Positions 47,891-57,231 of a DNA stretch of 64,000 bases are shown here, in pieces. How positions within the stretch are numbered: the first letter of the stretch is position 1; each line of letters starts with the position of its first letter. The position numbers and the translations under genes are program-made. The notes below the pieces were generated by a model. The model worked only from the letters and a program-made list of their open reading frames with translations. It made no database searches and had not been told where the DNA came from. Source of the DNA: Candidatus Poribacteria bacterium (GTDB taxonomy: Bacteria; Poribacteria; WGA-4E; PCPOR2b); the NCBI GenBank assembly GCA_022822005.1, contig JAJECO010000040.1:126090-190089 (forward strand), written 5' to 3'.

Positions 47891-48541
47891 ATGAGTTTTG
47901 CTATCTACGATTATCACAACGACGAGGACATTCGTAATGTATTGGTTACCCCACAAATTCGCTCCCGTTTTTTGCGGATGGAGCCCGGTAGTGTCGCTGA
48001 TATTCACAGCCACGACTTGGGACATGAAATTTTCTTAATCCTCGAAGGACGGGTCATATTTGAGATTGGTGACGGGGTTGAGAAATTGGGGCCCGGTCAA
48101 ATGTGTGTTGCGCTAGCCGATGAGGTCCACCGAGTACGCGTAATAGGGGACGAACCGATGATTATGTACCTCTCGGTGACACCCCATATCCATCCTACCC
48201 ATACCCCACGTACGGAAGACGGAGAACGGCTGCCACATGTGTTCGCACCACCCAACGCCTATGACCTAGATGAGGATACAAACAAACCGATTGAAGAACT
48301 GATTGACCACCACGTTGCGGTCGCTGAGAGCCTTGCGGAAGCAGCTCAAGCCTGTGCCCGCGCCCAGAAAGAAATGGGAACCAAACTCAAGGAGCTTCAC
48401 GCCAATGGGGATAATCCTGCTGCCGTTGCGGCTCGGCAAGAGATGTGGGAGGGTGTTTACACAATGTTCAAGAAGGTTTATGAATTCGGCGAGGTGTGGA
48501 ATGAACTAGCACCACGGGCGGCGGAGAATGAACCGGAATAG
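47891..48541 (+). CDS. Cupin protein with C-terminal helical domain
   Basis: A 216-residue protein. Residues ~25-100 form a cupin barrel with metal ligands in IHSHDLGHEIFLILEG and DEVHRVRV. Residues ~135-210 are helical and Ala/Glu-rich, and may dimerise. GGAGGAGA precedes the ATG. It stands alone after a terminator and converges with the beta-helix gene. Function unknown. Confidence 0.8.
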   Translation: MSFAIYDYHNDEDIRNVLVTPQIRSRFLRMEPGSVADIHSHDLGHEIFLILEGRVIFEIGDGVEKLGPGQMCVALADEVHRVRVIGDEPMIMYLSVTPHIHPTHTPRTEDGERLPHVFAPPNAYDLDEDTNKPIEELIDHHVAVAESLAEAAQACARAQKEMGTKLKELHANGDNPAAVAARQEMWEGVYTMFKKVYEFGEVWNELAPRAAENEPE

Positions 48542-48624
48542 TACGGTTTTTATGTGGTGGGCGTATACATTTGACATCGGACTTGAATGTGACAATCCTG
48601 ACCGAGCGTAGTGAAAAACTGGTT

Positions 48625-49824
48625 CTATCCAAGGTTTTCCGCAGATTTCGTATCGGCACCAACAGTAAGTACGCTCCCCACCAGATTCCCCTGACAATGG
48701 TTGGCAACGATGAGATTCCTGTCGCTTGTCCCGCTCTCTTCAATCCCGTAAGCTTGCGTTTGTGTGTCCTGATCGTCGAGGCATCTATTGCCGGTGACCG
48801 TCATCCCGGTGACATCCATCAGGGCAATTCCGCTATATCTGCCCGCTTCCTCTTGAGAGTTGTTTAAGCAGATATTGCTGTTAATGATATTGTCCCTGCC
48901 ACGCGAGGCTTCGATACCGTGTCGGGCATTGTTGACACAGGTGTTGTTGGCAACGACGTTGTATTGGTCGCCGCCGTCAGCCAACCCCCCGATGCCGTGC
49001 CGACCATTTCCGTGAAAGGTGCTTTCGCTGACAACTGAGTGACGGACATTCATGCAGAAATAGAGTCCATCGCGACCGTTATCCCGCCCGATGTTGTTTG
49101 TCCAGAGGCTGTGCTGGACGGAGGTGCCGGGGTGAAAACCGTGTCCCAGACAACCTTCGGCAAGGCAATCGCTGACAATCGCTCCGGTACCTCCCTGAAC
49201 GCTTACCCCATCCGCGAGCCAACCCTGTACAACGCATCCCCTCACGCGGGCATCTGCCGTCCGCACCAGATGGATAGCAGACACGGTAAAGTCGGCGAAA
49301 ACACTTTGACCGGTTGTGTCGCTTCCATCAATGCAAAGCGATTCTAATTCGCAGCCGCGCTCTTCCCACCCCACGAATGCTGAAAACGCGTGTGCCACCC
49401 CACCATTCCGCTCTGGCAAGCAGGAACGATTGATAGGTTTGTCAAGATGGAGTCTGTTTTCAATAATCCCCACAATGAAGGCGTGTGTAGCGTACCAACC
49501 GTGTTGCGCTGTGTCAAACACGCTGACTTCCATACCAACGGCAAATTCGGATTCGTTTTCGACGTGGACAGAGGTTTCGCCCTCTTGGGCTTCACTCACA
49601 AGTGGCGAAGCGACTTCCGGCGCACGGGTGATTCGGCTGGATTGCCCCGCGCCGCGGATAGTGACGTTGGAACGCAGCTGCACATGACGTTGTAGGGTAT
49701 AGACCCCTGGTGGAACCCAGACAATACCCCCACTCTTAGGGAGCGCATCAATCGCCTCTTGAAGACCAGAGGTGAAAGAGTCTTTCTCGTTAAAATCTCT
49801 CACATTTTGGGTGACTTCTATCAT
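48625..49824 (-). CDS. Right-handed parallel beta-helix protein
   Basis: A 399-residue protein with a pectate-lyase-like N-terminus (GIVWVPPGVYTLQRHVQL) followed by parallel beta-helix coils (RGCVVQGWLADGVSVQG, NVVANNTCVNNARHGIEA, NIINSNICLNNSQ). No signal peptide is visible, so it may be cytoplasmic or exported by another route. Relatives are polysaccharide lyases, epimerases and NosD-like proteins. It leads into a minus-strand catabolic set with PhyH and Gfo/Idh genes. Lyase or epimerase action on a sugar polymer is possible, not shown. Confidence 0.8.
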   Translation of the reverse strand: MIEVTQNVRDFNEKDSFTSGLQEAIDALPKSGGIVWVPPGVYTLQRHVQLRSNVTIRGAGQSSRITRAPEVASPLVSEAQEGETSVHVENESEFAVGMEVSVFDTAQHGWYATHAFIVGIIENRLHLDKPINRSCLPERNGGVAHAFSAFVGWEERGCELESLCIDGSDTTGQSVFADFTVSAIHLVRTADARVRGCVVQGWLADGVSVQGGTGAIVSDCLAEGCLGHGFHPGTSVQHSLWTNNIGRDNGRDGLYFCMNVRHSVVSESTFHGNGRHGIGGLADGGDQYNVVANNTCVNNARHGIEASRGRDNIINSNICLNNSQEEAGRYSGIALMDVTGMTVTGNRCLDDQDTQTQAYGIEESGTSDRNLIVANHCQGNLVGSVLTVGADTKSAENLG

Positions 49825-49843
49825 GATTGGTAGGCTTTATGTG

Positions 49844-50635
49844 TCAGAGCGGCTCATCGCCAACTCGCTGAATCCAGTCCCGCGTCCATTCAACGGTTTC
49901 CAATTCCAAATCGCAGATACAACTGGCGAGGAAAATCATGCCATTAATCCGACCGTCACGGAGCCATTGCAGACCGATTTCGCACTGATGTTGCATCAAT
50001 TCAACCGGCATCGGTTGACGATCACCGTAGTCGTACATGTAGCAACCGAGTACTTTACGAGGTGATGGCGCAATCTCTTCAGCACACGTGAAGTTTTTCT
50101 CTAACTCAGTCAATTGACTGGCATTCCATGTCCAGAACGTAACGACATCACAAGTTTCCAGATGTGAACCCACGGGGTGTTCAAGCTGATGGTTGTAAAG
50201 CACGACCCACAGATCCAGCTTCCGGTTCGATACGGTCAGCTGCTTTTGAATGGTATTCAGCGATTCTACATCATGGACAGCAACCTTACCTGTTGCCGGA
50301 TCGCTGAAGAAATCATCCATCATCACGCCGGTAAAATTCGGGAATTTTTCCGCCAGATTACGCGCTGCTTCTACCTCGTAATTCGCCGAGGCACCGCCCG
50401 CTCCAACGATAGACCACACCACCTGTTTCAACGGACGCAACGCTAATGCGTACTGCTCATACGGCGGTTGCGGCAAACCATTATAACGCACCAATATGAT
50501 ATTCGGTACGTTAAGATAGAAAGCACCCTCCGCCGGCGTCATCCGTGAAGTGGCAGTTAATCCCCAGTGATCATTGTGGCTCCCGGCGTCATGCCCCCAG
50601 ATCCAAAACTTATCCTTCACAATACCATTTCCCAT
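49844..50635 (-). CDS. Hypothetical protein, possible TIM-barrel glycosidase fold
   Basis: A 263-residue protein I do not recognise as a named family. It has alternating strand/helix order like a small TIM barrel. Acidic residues cluster at strand ends in FTGVMMDDFFSD and in LGCYMYDYGD, as in glycoside hydrolases. Aromatic residues are frequent (VVTFWTWNASQL). No signal peptide. AAGGAGG lies seven bases before the ATG. It lies between the beta-helix gene and a PhyH gene, so a role in carbohydrate breakdown is plausible. Confidence 0.6.
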   Translation of the reverse strand: MGNGIVKDKFWIWGHDAGSHNDHWGLTATSRMTPAEGAFYLNVPNIILVRYNGLPQPPYEQYALALRPLKQVVWSIVGAGGASANYEVEAARNLAEKFPNFTGVMMDDFFSDPATGKVAVHDVESLNTIQKQLTVSNRKLDLWVVLYNHQLEHPVGSHLETCDVVTFWTWNASQLTELEKNFTCAEEIAPSPRKVLGCYMYDYGDRQPMPVELMQHQCEIGLQWLRDGRINGMIFLASCICDLELETVEWTRDWIQRVGDEPL

Positions 50636-50694
50636 GACATCGCCTCCTTAGATCACCTGCCCTCAATTTTCATCTCGCTGATGAATGCCTCCGT

Positions 50695-51558
50695 TTACTT
50701 GGCTTTCTTCTCCGCAAAGATGGGGTTGTCTAGAAGCGTTTGCACCTCGTAGATCGATCCCGTTCGGTCCGAAGACGGCTGAGGAATGCGAACAGGAGTG
50801 GAAACGACGCGCGGTTGATTCGTGGGTTCACCACGCAGCGCGAAGGATCTGAACACATTCCAATCCCCACCATGTATGGGCCAAGCGTCAAGCGCACAAT
50901 ACTGGAGCAACAATAGACGGCGGGGGTTGCTGGACTTATTGGGGGCGGAACCGTGCAGCGTACGAACATGGTGAATCGAGATGCCGCCGGCTTTGACCTG
51001 AACGGGAACGGCGTTATCGGAACTAAAATTGGGATCTGTTACCGCACCGACGAAGATACCATTTTGGTGATGGTCATAGGTCGGTCCCTTATGGGAGCCG
51101 GGGATAACCATCAGACAACCGTTTTCTAGCGACATATCGTCAATTGCCACGCCAACTGCCAGCAGGTCGTCGTTGGTATAGGGATAGAACGCCCAATCCT
51201 GATGCCATTCGACGGGGCTGCCAAATTCGGGGTATTTCATGTTGAGTTTGTGACCATTATGGCTCACGCCGGGTCCAATCAACTGCTCAACGATATTGAG
51301 GATACGGTCATGGCGCAACGTCTGCTCATAGACAATGTGGTGCAAGACAGGATTTTTGATCCGGCGCACGCGCGGGTTTGCTGGGGTATGCCCCGGTTCA
51401 AGGTCAAACACATCGGTATGTTCAGTGACCTCGCGGGATTTCTCAACGAACTCATCTGTAGTCCGTTGAAGATCAGCAACCTCCTCCGCCGAGAGCACAT
51501 TTTCGACGCCGAGATAACCATTCTCATTATAAAAGTCGATCTGTTCTTGGGTTAGCAT
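50695..51558 (-). CDS. Phytanoyl-CoA dioxygenase (PhyH) family protein
   Basis: A 287-residue Fe(II)/2-oxoglutarate oxygenase. The ligands are H119 and D121 (VEWHQDWAFY) and H202 (TLHGSAPN), with R213 or R214 for the co-substrate. It opens MLTQEQIDFYNENGYLGVE, the usual PhyH N-terminus, and AAAGGAG lies six bases before the ATG. It is the fourth PhyH-type gene in the window and most resembles the one at 36986. The gene is followed in transcription by the hypothetical TIM-barrel protein. Confidence 0.92.
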   Translation of the reverse strand: MLTQEQIDFYNENGYLGVENVLSAEEVADLQRTTDEFVEKSREVTEHTDVFDLEPGHTPANPRVRRIKNPVLHHIVYEQTLRHDRILNIVEQLIGPGVSHNGHKLNMKYPEFGSPVEWHQDWAFYPYTNDDLLAVGVAIDDMSLENGCLMVIPGSHKGPTYDHHQNGIFVGAVTDPNFSSDNAVPVQVKAGGISIHHVRTLHGSAPNKSSNPRRLLLLQYCALDAWPIHGGDWNVFRSFALRGEPTNQPRVVSTPVRIPQPSSDRTGSIYEVQTLLDNPIFAEKKAK

Positions 51559-51664
51559 CTGAAGCTCCTTTCAGCTAAACAGTGTCGATGGTAACCGCTC
51601 AACCTAAAGATAGTGTCCATAAGTTCTGAGCGGCTGAGTTGCGGTGTATAGTTTATCCTTTGTT

Positions 51665-52723
51665 TTAAGAATCTGCTCTGGTCGTTAGCTCAATTGCGCT
51701 GCCGGTCCGAGCGGAGGTCATACCAGCCAGCAAGATCTCAGTAACATGGCGCGCTGCGTAAACGTGTGACAGCGGCGGCTGCCTGTCTTCACGGATGCAC
51801 TGCGCAAAGTGTGCGTGCATATCGCCAAGATCGGCATCCGAACAATCAATCGCTTCCAGGTCCACTGGCGCGGTCTCACGGGTGTAAGATGTTGGTGTCC
51901 ACTGACTCAGTGCAGCGCCATCCTCTCCCGGCAGCGTGAGTTTGCCCGCTGTGCCGTGGATGCTTGCGCCCCACGTCCGCGCAGGGTCGCACCAACTGGT
52001 TTCAGCGGTGACGATGCCTCCCGACTCCATTTCGAGAACGAGGGTCGCCACATCTTCCAACTCAGTGGGTTTATCAAAGGTCGTTGCGAAACCTGTGACA
52101 CGCTTGAATGTCCCCAGCATTGTGACCAATCCGGCGACCGCATAAACACCCATATCGAAGAGTGCGCCGACGCTCGCTCGCTTGGCGTCAAAGAACCAGA
52201 GATCATCATCCTTCTCACCAAAAATGTCTTTAATCTCTGCGTAGTAGATTTCGGGACCGCCGTGACTGGTGCGGAATCGAGCCCCCGAAACCCTACCAAT
52301 TGCACCTTCCGCCAGTAATTGACGCGCTTTATGGATGGATGCATTAACGTGAGGAAGACACATCACCGTTAAGCCGGTTTTCTCTGTCGCTTCCACAAAT
52401 TGATTGGCTTCATCCATATCACCGCACAACGGTTTCTGCATCAGAACATGCATTCCCGCCTCCAGCGCTTTTACTCCCCAAGACACATGGAGTGGGTGCG
52501 GTGTACCGACCAAGATAGCATCGAGCGAGTCATCTGCGATGATTGTCTCGTAGTCCTGCGTCCAATGCGGGATGTTGAACTGATCGCACTGTTGTGTAAG
52601 TCGATGTTCCCGTCTGCCACCGAGCACAGCAACCTCGAAGTCATCCCCGGCAACGAGCGCAGGAAGATGCAGCCGACAAACAATGCCACCAGCACCGATA
52701 ACACCCAATCTAACTTTCGCCAT
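51665..52723 (-). CDS. Gfo/Idh/MocA family oxidoreductase
   Basis: A 352-residue NAD(P)-dependent dehydrogenase. The Rossmann motif is VIGAGGIVCRLHLPAL. The family EKP is QKP here (GMHVLMQKPLCG). The C-terminal domain has LFDMGVYAVAGLVTMLG. ATG 52723 is preferred because AGGGGA precedes it and the Rossmann fold begins directly after. It starts 10 bases after the stop of the enolase-superfamily gene, so they are co-transcribed. Sugar dehydrogenase is likely; substrate unknown. Confidence 0.92.
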   Translation of the reverse strand: MAKVRLGVIGAGGIVCRLHLPALVAGDDFEVAVLGGRREHRLTQQCDQFNIPHWTQDYETIIADDSLDAILVGTPHPLHVSWGVKALEAGMHVLMQKPLCGDMDEANQFVEATEKTGLTVMCLPHVNASIHKARQLLAEGAIGRVSGARFRTSHGGPEIYYAEIKDIFGEKDDDLWFFDAKRASVGALFDMGVYAVAGLVTMLGTFKRVTGFATTFDKPTELEDVATLVLEMESGGIVTAETSWCDPARTWGASIHGTAGKLTLPGEDGAALSQWTPTSYTRETAPVDLEAIDCSDADLGDMHAHFAQCIREDRQPPLSHVYAARHVTEILLAGMTSARTGSAIELTTRADS

Positions 52724-52733
52724 GTCAGTTCCC

Positions 52734-53927
52734 CTAATTATCGAAAAAGTCCTCATCGCCTTCAGGGAGGTACTGTCTTGTGGCTTCTTCGTTGAGTTCA
52801 ACTCCCATGCCGGGCGCATCCCAAACCGTGATGAATCCATCCTCGACGATGGGATCCGGCAGCCCTTCTACGATATCGTACCACCACTTGGGGTTTCCGA
52901 CCGGATATTCAAAGGCGATATAGTTCTGGGGCAAGGTCGCCGACACCTGCACGAGGGCAGCGAGACCAATCAGTCCATCCAATACACCGTGGGGTGCCAT
53001 AAGAATGCCGTGCAGGTCTGCGTATTCTGCAACCCATTTCAGTTCGGCGATCCCACCGATGTCGCATGGATCGGGACCGATTATATTCACAGCGTGTTGT
53101 TCGATCAGGTCTTTGAAGTTCTGCCGGAGATAGATTTGTTCACCAGTATGGATCGGTGTCGATGTACTTCGCGTTACCTCGCGGTAGACATCTGCCAAAA
53201 CATACGGCACATAGTCACCGGTGATCATATCTTCAAGCCACATCACGTTTAGCGGCTCCAAAGCCTGTGCCAGCCTTATTGCATCAGGGACCGTCATGCC
53301 GGGACCACAATCCAGCGCCAGTCCGACTTCGTCTCCCAAACCCTCCTTCATCGCTTGAACACAATCAATTGTATGTTTCAATCCACGCTCAGTCAAAAGA
53401 CCACCAGTCCTCGCAAAACGCCCTGTCTGGACTTCACCGTAGAAGTAGTCCGGGAACTGACTCGGCATTCCACTATGAAATGCGATTCCCTGTTTAATAA
53501 TGGTGAAACCTTCGGGAGAAGCCTTCATTTTTTCCATGTTCGCCGCGTGGGCTTCTGGAGTATTTCCTTCCATCGGATACCTGACTCCGCCATTATAGAC
53601 CCGAACTTTGTCGCGAATTTTGCCGCCCAGCAGCTTGTAGACTGGAACCCCCGCTGCTTTACCGGCGATGTCCCAAAGTGCCATCTCTATCGCACTCACG
53701 GAACTGCCCCACGGCTTAAAACTGCCGCCTTTGCGGATCCGCATCATGACCCGTTCCACGTCCGTGGGATCTTCCCCGACTATGAAGTCCTTGTAAAACA
53801 TTATATGAGGCTTCAGGTAATGTTTACTAGCCTCGACCTCTCCCAGTCCGCTGATCCCCTCATCAGTTGTTATGCGGACCACAGGATTGTTACCCAAAAT
53901 AGTGCATTTTAAGTCCGTAATTTTCAT
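52734..53927 (-). CDS. Enolase-superfamily enzyme (mandelate racemase/muconate lactonizing type), copy 1
   Basis: A 397-residue enzyme, probably an acid-sugar dehydratase or racemase. Metal ligands appear in LALDCGPGM, WLEDMITG and IHTGEQI. The acid/base histidine is in ILMAPHG, paired with the aspartate in IIGPDPCDIGGI. It is a tandem copy of the gene at 54072, with most residues identical. A visible difference is GPDPC in place of GPDPG. AAAGGA lies 11 bases before the ATG. It is downstream of a fragment of the neighbouring Gfo/Idh gene left by the duplication. Confidence 0.93.
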   Translation of the reverse strand: MKITDLKCTILGNNPVVRITTDEGISGLGEVEASKHYLKPHIMFYKDFIVGEDPTDVERVMMRIRKGGSFKPWGSSVSAIEMALWDIAGKAAGVPVYKLLGGKIRDKVRVYNGGVRYPMEGNTPEAHAANMEKMKASPEGFTIIKQGIAFHSGMPSQFPDYFYGEVQTGRFARTGGLLTERGLKHTIDCVQAMKEGLGDEVGLALDCGPGMTVPDAIRLAQALEPLNVMWLEDMITGDYVPYVLADVYREVTRSTSTPIHTGEQIYLRQNFKDLIEQHAVNIIGPDPCDIGGIAELKWVAEYADLHGILMAPHGVLDGLIGLAALVQVSATLPQNYIAFEYPVGNPKWWYDIVEGLPDPIVEDGFITVWDAPGMGVELNEEATRQYLPEGDEDFFDN

Positions 53928-53993
53928 TGATACGAGTTGTCCTTTGGATTTGGTCTGACCCTGCAAAACAAGGTTGAATAGATATTACCAATC

Positions 53994-54044
53994 CTACCAG
54001 TCGCTCGGAATGGGTGCACGCTCAGTGTAGGATTTGACAATACG
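53994..54044 (-). pseudogene. 3' remnant of the Gfo/Idh gene, left by tandem duplication
   Basis: Read on the minus strand this stretch encodes RIVKSYTERAPIPSDW and a stop. The intact Gfo/Idh gene at 55306 ends NIVKSYTEHARIPSEW and a stop. The same order (Gfo end, short gap, enolase-type gene) is thus present twice. The fragment has no start or upstream part, so it is a footprint of the duplicated segment. Confidence 0.85.
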
Positions 54045-54071
54045 GTAAAAGTTTCCTATCAAGGGATAGAG

Positions 54072-55262
54072 TTAATCGAAAAAATCTTCGTCGCCTTCAG
54101 GGAGATACTGCCTTGCGGCTTCTCCGTTGAGTTCGACTCCCATGCCGGGCGTGTCCCAAACCGTGATGAATCCATCCTCGACGATGGGATCTGGCAGTCC
54201 TTCTACAATATCGTACCACCACTTGGGATCTCCAATCGGACATTCAAAGGCGATATAATTCTGGGGCAAGGTCGCCGACACCTGAACGAGCGCAGCAAGA
54301 CCGATGAGTCCAATGAATATACCGTGGGGCGCCATAAGAATGCCGTGCAGGTCTGCGTATTCTGCGACCCATTTCAGTTCTGCAATCCCACCGATATCAC
54401 CTGGATCGGGACCGATTATATCCACAGCTCGCTTCTCGATTAGGTCTCTAAAGTTCTGCCGAAGATAAATTTGTTCGCCGGTGTGGATCGGTGTCGACGT
54501 ACTTCGCGTAACCTCGCGGTAGATCTCTGCTAAAACGTACGGCACATAGTCACCCGTGATGGTGTCTTCAAGCCACATCACGTTTAGCGGTTCCACAGCC
54601 TGTGCCAGCCTTATTGCATCAGGAACCGTCATGCCGGGACCACAATCCAGCGCCAGTCCGACTTCGTCTCCCAAACCCTCCTTCATCGCTTGAACACAAT
54701 CAATTGTATACTTCAATCCGCGCTCGGTCAAGGCACCACCGGTCCTTGCAAAACGCCCTGTCTGGACTTCGCCGTAGAAATAGTCCGGCACTTCATTTGG
54801 CATTCCGCTATGAAATGCGATTCCCTGCTTAATAATGGTGAAGCCCTCGGGGGAGGCTTTCATTTTTTTCATGTTCGCAGCGTGGGCTTCCGGGGAATTT
54901 CCGTCCATTGGAAACCTGACTGCGCCATTATAGACCCGAACTTTGTCCCGAATCTTACCTCCCAACAGCTTGTAGACCGGAAGACCAGCTGCTTTGCCGG
55001 CAATATCCCAAAGTGCCATCTCTATCGCACTCACTGCGCTACCCCACGGCTTAAAACTACCGCCTTTGCGGATCCGCATCATGACCCGCTCCACGTCCGT
55101 GGGATCTTCCCCAACTATGAAATCTTTGTAAAACAGAATATGCGGTTTCAGGTAGTGTTTTCTACCTGCCACCTGTCCCAGCCCACTGATTCCTTCGTCG
55201 GTTGTTATGCGAACCACAGGATGGCTACCCAAGACAGCGCATTTTAGGTCCGTAATTTTCAT
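54072..55262 (-). CDS. Enolase-superfamily enzyme (mandelate racemase/muconate lactonizing type), copy 2
   Basis: A 396-residue enzyme. The metal ligands are D206, E232 and E263. H313 pairs with D286 as the catalytic dyad, E340 closes the active site, and K145 (FTIIKQGI) lies on the second strand. This set fits the dehydratase-like branches such as galactonate or related sugar-acid dehydratases. The gene directly follows the Gfo/Idh gene (43 bases). It is probably the parent copy, because its neighbour is intact. Both copies keep all the catalytic residues, so both look functional. Confidence 0.93.
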   Translation of the reverse strand: MKITDLKCAVLGSHPVVRITTDEGISGLGQVAGRKHYLKPHILFYKDFIVGEDPTDVERVMMRIRKGGSFKPWGSAVSAIEMALWDIAGKAAGLPVYKLLGGKIRDKVRVYNGAVRFPMDGNSPEAHAANMKKMKASPEGFTIIKQGIAFHSGMPNEVPDYFYGEVQTGRFARTGGALTERGLKYTIDCVQAMKEGLGDEVGLALDCGPGMTVPDAIRLAQAVEPLNVMWLEDTITGDYVPYVLAEIYREVTRSTSTPIHTGEQIYLRQNFRDLIEKRAVDIIGPDPGDIGGIAELKWVAEYADLHGILMAPHGIFIGLIGLAALVQVSATLPQNYIAFECPIGDPKWWYDIVEGLPDPIVEDGFITVWDTPGMGVELNGEAARQYLPEGDEDFFD

Positions 55263-55305
55263 TGATACAAGTTGTCCTTGAGCTGTGGTTTAACTTGCTG
55301 CAACC

Positions 55306-56400
55306 CTACCACTCACTCGGAATTCGTGCGTGCTCCGTATAAGATTTGACTATGTTGATAATCAATGCAATATCATTGCGGGCATCAACTACCGATGTAC
55401 GACATGGAATCCCCTCAGTAATACAGGCATGGAAGTGGCGAATTTCGCGGCTGAAGGCACTCTCCCACTCGATCGCTGGCTCCTTGAGGACAGTTGTGCC
55501 ATCCGCTTCGATCTCATGCACGGTAACGGTAGAGAGGATACCGCGTGAAAATCCTGTGGGATATTTGACAATCACGCGCTTGGTATCGCCGTAGACCTCC
55601 AGTGTTTCCTTGAAATCCCACAAGCCGGGGATAGCTGCCCATGTATAAACGAGACGGACCTCGTTTGGGTATTCAAGAATCGTAGTGATACCGCGCCCAC
55701 CATTCCACAACTCCGTGCTGGCTACCGCCTCTGGGACACCAAGCATGGCACGGAAACCGTAGAGATCGTGGATACCGCTGCCTGAGAGTGTGGAGAAGGC
55801 ACTCCCAGCATCGCCGGCTATATCCCCAATGGCATCGTGACGTGCTTTCGCTCCATCCTCACTTCCCTGATGCATTGCGTCCGGTGGAATGTCATCGAAT
55901 CGCTTAATCCGAAAATTAGTGAGATGAAGTTCGTTACCACAATGCAGGTGGTTTGCCTGAACGAATCGGATGTCGTCCATTTGATCAACTTCACGTTTTG
56001 CCACCTCAAACGCGGGGTCATGAACTTTCATGTACCCCGCTTGCCCAACCTTCCCTGACTCCCGACACGCAGCACCGATAGCATCTGCTTCCTGAATTGA
56101 GAAACACATCGGTTTCTCAACGAAGACATGCTTGCCTGCGTTAAACGCTTCCACAGCTACCCTTGTCTTTGGATCAGAGTGGCAGAGCAGTACTGCGTCT
56201 ACATCGGATGCGAGTAGGTCACGGTAATCTGTCACATAGCGGGCGATATGGAAGGTTTGGGAAACGTATTCAGCAGCGCCCGCCGACACATCACAGACGA
56301 TCGGTACCTCAAATTCATCTTGAAGCGCCGCCAAATTGGGAAGATGATGGACCTGAGCAATAGCCCCACAACCAATAACGCCAATACGTACTTTTTTCAT
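55306..56400 (-). CDS. Gfo/Idh/MocA family oxidoreductase
   Basis: A 364-residue NAD(P)-dependent dehydrogenase. The Rossmann motif is VIGCGAIAQVHHLPNL and the signature lysine is in GKHVFVEKPMCF. The C-terminal domain has SGSGIHDLYGFRAML. AGGAG lies six bases before the ATG. It lies upstream of two enolase-superfamily genes, as expected for oxidation of a sugar followed by dehydration of the acid. Its 3' end was duplicated along with the enolase gene (see 53994). Confidence 0.93.
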   Translation of the reverse strand: MKKVRIGVIGCGAIAQVHHLPNLAALQDEFEVPIVCDVSAGAAEYVSQTFHIARYVTDYRDLLASDVDAVLLCHSDPKTRVAVEAFNAGKHVFVEKPMCFSIQEADAIGAACRESGKVGQAGYMKVHDPAFEVAKREVDQMDDIRFVQANHLHCGNELHLTNFRIKRFDDIPPDAMHQGSEDGAKARHDAIGDIAGDAGSAFSTLSGSGIHDLYGFRAMLGVPEAVASTELWNGGRGITTILEYPNEVRLVYTWAAIPGLWDFKETLEVYGDTKRVIVKYPTGFSRGILSTVTVHEIEADGTTVLKEPAIEWESAFSREIRHFHACITEGIPCRTSVVDARNDIALIINIVKSYTEHARIPSEW

Positions 56401-56457
56401 ATAGTTCTCCTATAGTTTTCCTATTGCAAATTTTCCGATTTTGCACTTTAAGAATCA

Positions 56458-57231
56458 TTACACGGCACGACACGCAGCAAAGAAGTCCTCATTTGATGCA
56501 GAGAAGCCACACTGCTGCTCAACCTCGCGGATAGTGATTTCAGTAGTAAAAAGTTGATCGAGCGTATCGGGAAACTCCACACCTGTGGTCGCATCGCGGA
56601 GGAGAATGATATTATATCCCCGTCGGGTCATTGCCCGAATACCGTAATCACGTCCAACGACACACCAGTTGGTTGCAAAACCGACGTAGATAAGGTGTAA
56701 GATGCCTCTTTCCTTCGATAGCTGGTGCAACTGCTCCCCCGTTGCGATTACAAAGTCCTCGTCTTGCACTTCGATTGCCGGTGACATCCCCAATTTGTCC
56801 GATAGATGATCCCAGTGAATACCGATGCTTGGTGGCTGACTGCGCGGTCCCCGGTAGGCAGCATACTCACCGGTTCGACTCTGAAACTCCGGCGGGGGCC
56901 AATCAGGTGTAGGTTGGACTTCGGGAGGGGTATGCCTATTAAGCTGCGGGAATTGCCCGGCGACTTCCGGGCACGGGGCATGCACGATTGTCAATCCTGT
57001 CTCACGAGCAGTATTCAGCACAGGAACGATTGCGTTGCGGGTCACGTCCTTGGCGCGTTCAATCCAACTTTCAATAAAATGCACATTCCAGACATCGACG
57101 AGCACAAGTGCAGTTTGCTCGACAGGCAGTGGCATCGTGATTTCGCGTCGGATGAAATTCTCTTCGCGACATGGCACCTCTATAGGCGTGCTGTCCTGAA
57201 AATATCGGACACACAGATCCAGCGTTCGCAT
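56458..57231 (-). CDS. Isochorismatase-like cysteine hydrolase
   Basis: A 257-residue hydrolase. The aspartate is in LVLVDVWN and the nucleophile cysteine in GFATNWCVVGRDYG. The catalytic lysine is not seen where expected: the region after EDFVIA is shortened, with TGEQLHQL following directly. The activity may therefore differ from the classical D-K-C triad. A long N-terminal part of ~32 residues precedes the fold; ATG 57231 has AAGGA at good spacing, so it is likely real. The neighbouring sugar genes suggest an amide or ester substrate. Confidence 0.85.
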   Translation of the reverse strand: MRTLDLCVRYFQDSTPIEVPCREENFIRREITMPLPVEQTALVLVDVWNVHFIESWIERAKDVTRNAIVPVLNTARETGLTIVHAPCPEVAGQFPQLNRHTPPEVQPTPDWPPPEFQSRTGEYAAYRGPRSQPPSIGIHWDHLSDKLGMSPAIEVQDEDFVIATGEQLHQLSKERGILHLIYVGFATNWCVVGRDYGIRAMTRRGYNIILLRDATTGVEFPDTLDQLFTTEITIREVEQQCGFSASNEDFFAACRAV

